14,441 nucleotides of DNA, taken from assembly GCA_041567315.1 (NCBI GenBank), contig JBFGCA010000121.1:1-14441 (forward strand). The letters are read 5' to 3'. A model generated the notes under the pieces. It did not search any database. It was not told where the DNA came from and worked only from the letters and a program-made list of their open reading frames with translations. Below are positions 13,473 to 14,441 of the stretch, piece by piece; position 1 is the stretch's first letter, and the number at the start of each line of letters is the position of its first letter. The position numbers and the translations under genes were made by a program. This DNA is from JBFGCA01 sp041567315. GTDB taxonomy: Bacteria > Acidobacteriota > Thermoanaerobaculia > Multivoradales > JAHEKO01.

Positions 13473-14441
13473 TTGAGCGTCGAGCCGCACGCGCGGGAAA
13501 GCTGGGGCACGCGGATCGGGTTGGTGCTGGCGATGGCCGGCAACGCGGTCGGTCTCGGCAACTTCCTGCGCTTCCCGGTGCAGGCCGCCGAGAACGGCGG
13601 CGGCACCTTCATGATCCCCTACTTCATCTCCTTCCTGCTGCTCGGCATCCCGATGATGTGGATCGAGTGGGGGGTCGGCCGCTACGGCGGCAGCCACGGG
13701 CACGGCTCGGTGCCCGGCATGTTCGACGTGCTGACCGACCGCAAGCGCAAGTGGGCCAAGTACCTCGGGATCCTCGGCGTAGTCATGCCGCTGGTGGTGT
13801 TCATCTACTACACCTACATCGTCTCCTGGATGCTGGGCTTCAGCTTCTTCAGCCTGACCGGCGACTTCTTCGGGCTCGACGACGTCGAGGAGATGCGGGG
13901 CTATCTCTACTCTTATCAAAACATTTTCGACGCTTCGACCCACGGCGGCTGGGTGGCGCTGCTGTTCTTCATCGGCACGGTGGCCTTTCTGGGCTGGGTG
14001 CTGTCGCGCGGCATCAGCGGCGGCATCGAGAAGCTGGCGCTGATCGGCATGCCGATCCTGTTCCTGTTCGCCTTCATGCTGCTCGCCCGGGTGCTCACTC
14101 TCCCCAAGCTGGCGGCCACCCCGGCCGACGGCCTCAACTTCATCTGGAGCCCGGACTGGGCGAGCCTCGCCGACGCCCGGGTGTGGGTCGCCGCCGCCGG
14201 CCAGATGTTCTTCACCCTGTCGGTGGGGATGGGCAGCATCCAGACCTACGCCTCCTACCTACGGAAGAAGCAGGACGTCGCGCTGACCGGGCTCTCCACC
14301 GCCGCCACCAACGAGTTCGCCGAGGTGGTGCTGGGCGGCACCATCGCCATCCCCGCCGCGGTGGTCTTCTTCGGCGTCAGCGGCGCTATGGCGATCGCCA
14401 ACCGCGGCGCCTACGACCTCGGGATCGTCGCCATGGGAGTC
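13473..14441 (+). CDS. LeuT-type sodium-dependent symporter (SLC6/NSS family), 3' end outside window
   Basis: 323 codons are visible; the family usually has about 450-520 residues, so roughly two thirds are here. The protein tracks Aquifex LeuT closely: W11, then LAMAGNAVGLGNFLRFPVQ (19-37), the family's broken helix 1 with the sodium/substrate residues N24, A25, G27, G29 and N30 and gate Arg33; E65 in helix 2; Y113 (LeuT Tyr108); and GQMFFTLSVGMGSI (243-256), helix 6 with F247, T248 and S250 (LeuT F253, T254, S256). LeuT Phe259 is Met253 here, so the side-chain pocket differs. It should import a neutral amino acid with sodium. Start TTG 13473 follows GGAG at 10-nt spacing; no upstream ATG. 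Own promoter at 13405-13434. Confidence 0.92.
   Translation, partial: MSVEPHARESWGTRIGLVLAMAGNAVGLGNFLRFPVQAAENGGGTFMIPYFISFLLLGIPMMWIEWGVGRYGGSHGHGSVPGMFDVLTDRKRKWAKYLGILGVVMPLVVFIYYTYIVSWMLGFSFFSLTGDFFGLDDVEEMRGYLYSYQNIFDASTHGGWVALLFFIGTVAFLGWVLSRGISGGIEKLALIGMPILFLFAFMLLARVLTLPKLAATPADGLNFIWSPDWASLADARVWVAAAGQMFFTLSVGMGSIQTYASYLRKKQDVALTGLSTAATNEFAEVVLGGTIAIPAAVVFFGVSGAMAIANRGAYDLGIVAMGV

Noticed and set aside
1..14441. CRISPR array, tRNA, rRNA, insertion sequence or phage genes
   Set aside because: No regularly spaced direct repeats, no tRNA cloverleaf or rRNA motif, no transposase or integrase frame was recognised on either strand.

Overview
The window is a GC-rich (about 70% by eye) bacterial chromosome segment with densely packed genes, frequent GTG and TTG starts and many spurious antisense reading frames. 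The best lineage clue is the secreted protein at 111-962. Its C-terminal block (CLDDDRFRVEVDWR, then a DSGTFFFF segment, LLKVLDGC, VTDTLSG and a DT-AF end) is one I associate with secreted proteins of Acidobacteriota, especially the Thermoanaerobaculia/Holophagae side. I infer an uncultured-type acidobacterium; no rRNA or marker gene is present to prove it.

Layout. (1) 1-962: one rightward gene for a secreted protein, behind a promoter-like element at 33-57. (2) 990-9422: seven leftward genes in a row, read from the right as a MobA-like nucleotidyltransferase, a DDAH/arginine-deiminase-like amidinohydrolase, a GH105-type glycoside hydrolase, a polytopic GT39-like membrane glycosyltransferase, a metallophosphoesterase with a large C-terminal extension, an ICMT/PEMT-like membrane methyltransferase and a DUF5995 protein. 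Several gaps are 4-bp overlap to 25 nt, so much of this is probably one operon. A perfect 11-bp hairpin at 965-989 separates it from gene 1. (3) 9519-10319: a rightward membrane-anchored DUF4230-like protein, divergent from the cluster and followed by an intrinsic terminator. (4) 10520-11947: an R2-like ligand-binding oxidase (R2lox) with an N-terminal SCP2-type lipid-binding domain. (5) 12059-13431: a small PspC-domain membrane protein abutting a CBS-domain site-2 protease. (6) 13473 to the window end: a LeuT-type sodium symporter, cut by the window edge, with its own TTGACA promoter over the protease stop codon.

Most notable. The SCP2-R2lox fusion keeps all six metal ligands and the Val/Tyr ether cross-link pair at exactly the spacing of characterised R2lox enzymes. 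R2lox holds a long-chain fatty acid at its Mn/Fe site, so a fused lipid carrier suggests a self-contained lipid-oxidising enzyme. Second, a 25-bp element with 23 identities occurs upstream of both the secreted-protein gene and the seven-gene cluster, each time in the direction of transcription and ending in a TAG(A/G)CT -10-like box. TAGNCT boxes recur before other genes here and may be the usual -10 form in this organism. No tRNA, rRNA, CRISPR array, insertion sequence or phage gene was seen, and no gene-free stretch exceeds 300 bases (the longest is about 200 bases, 10320-10519).
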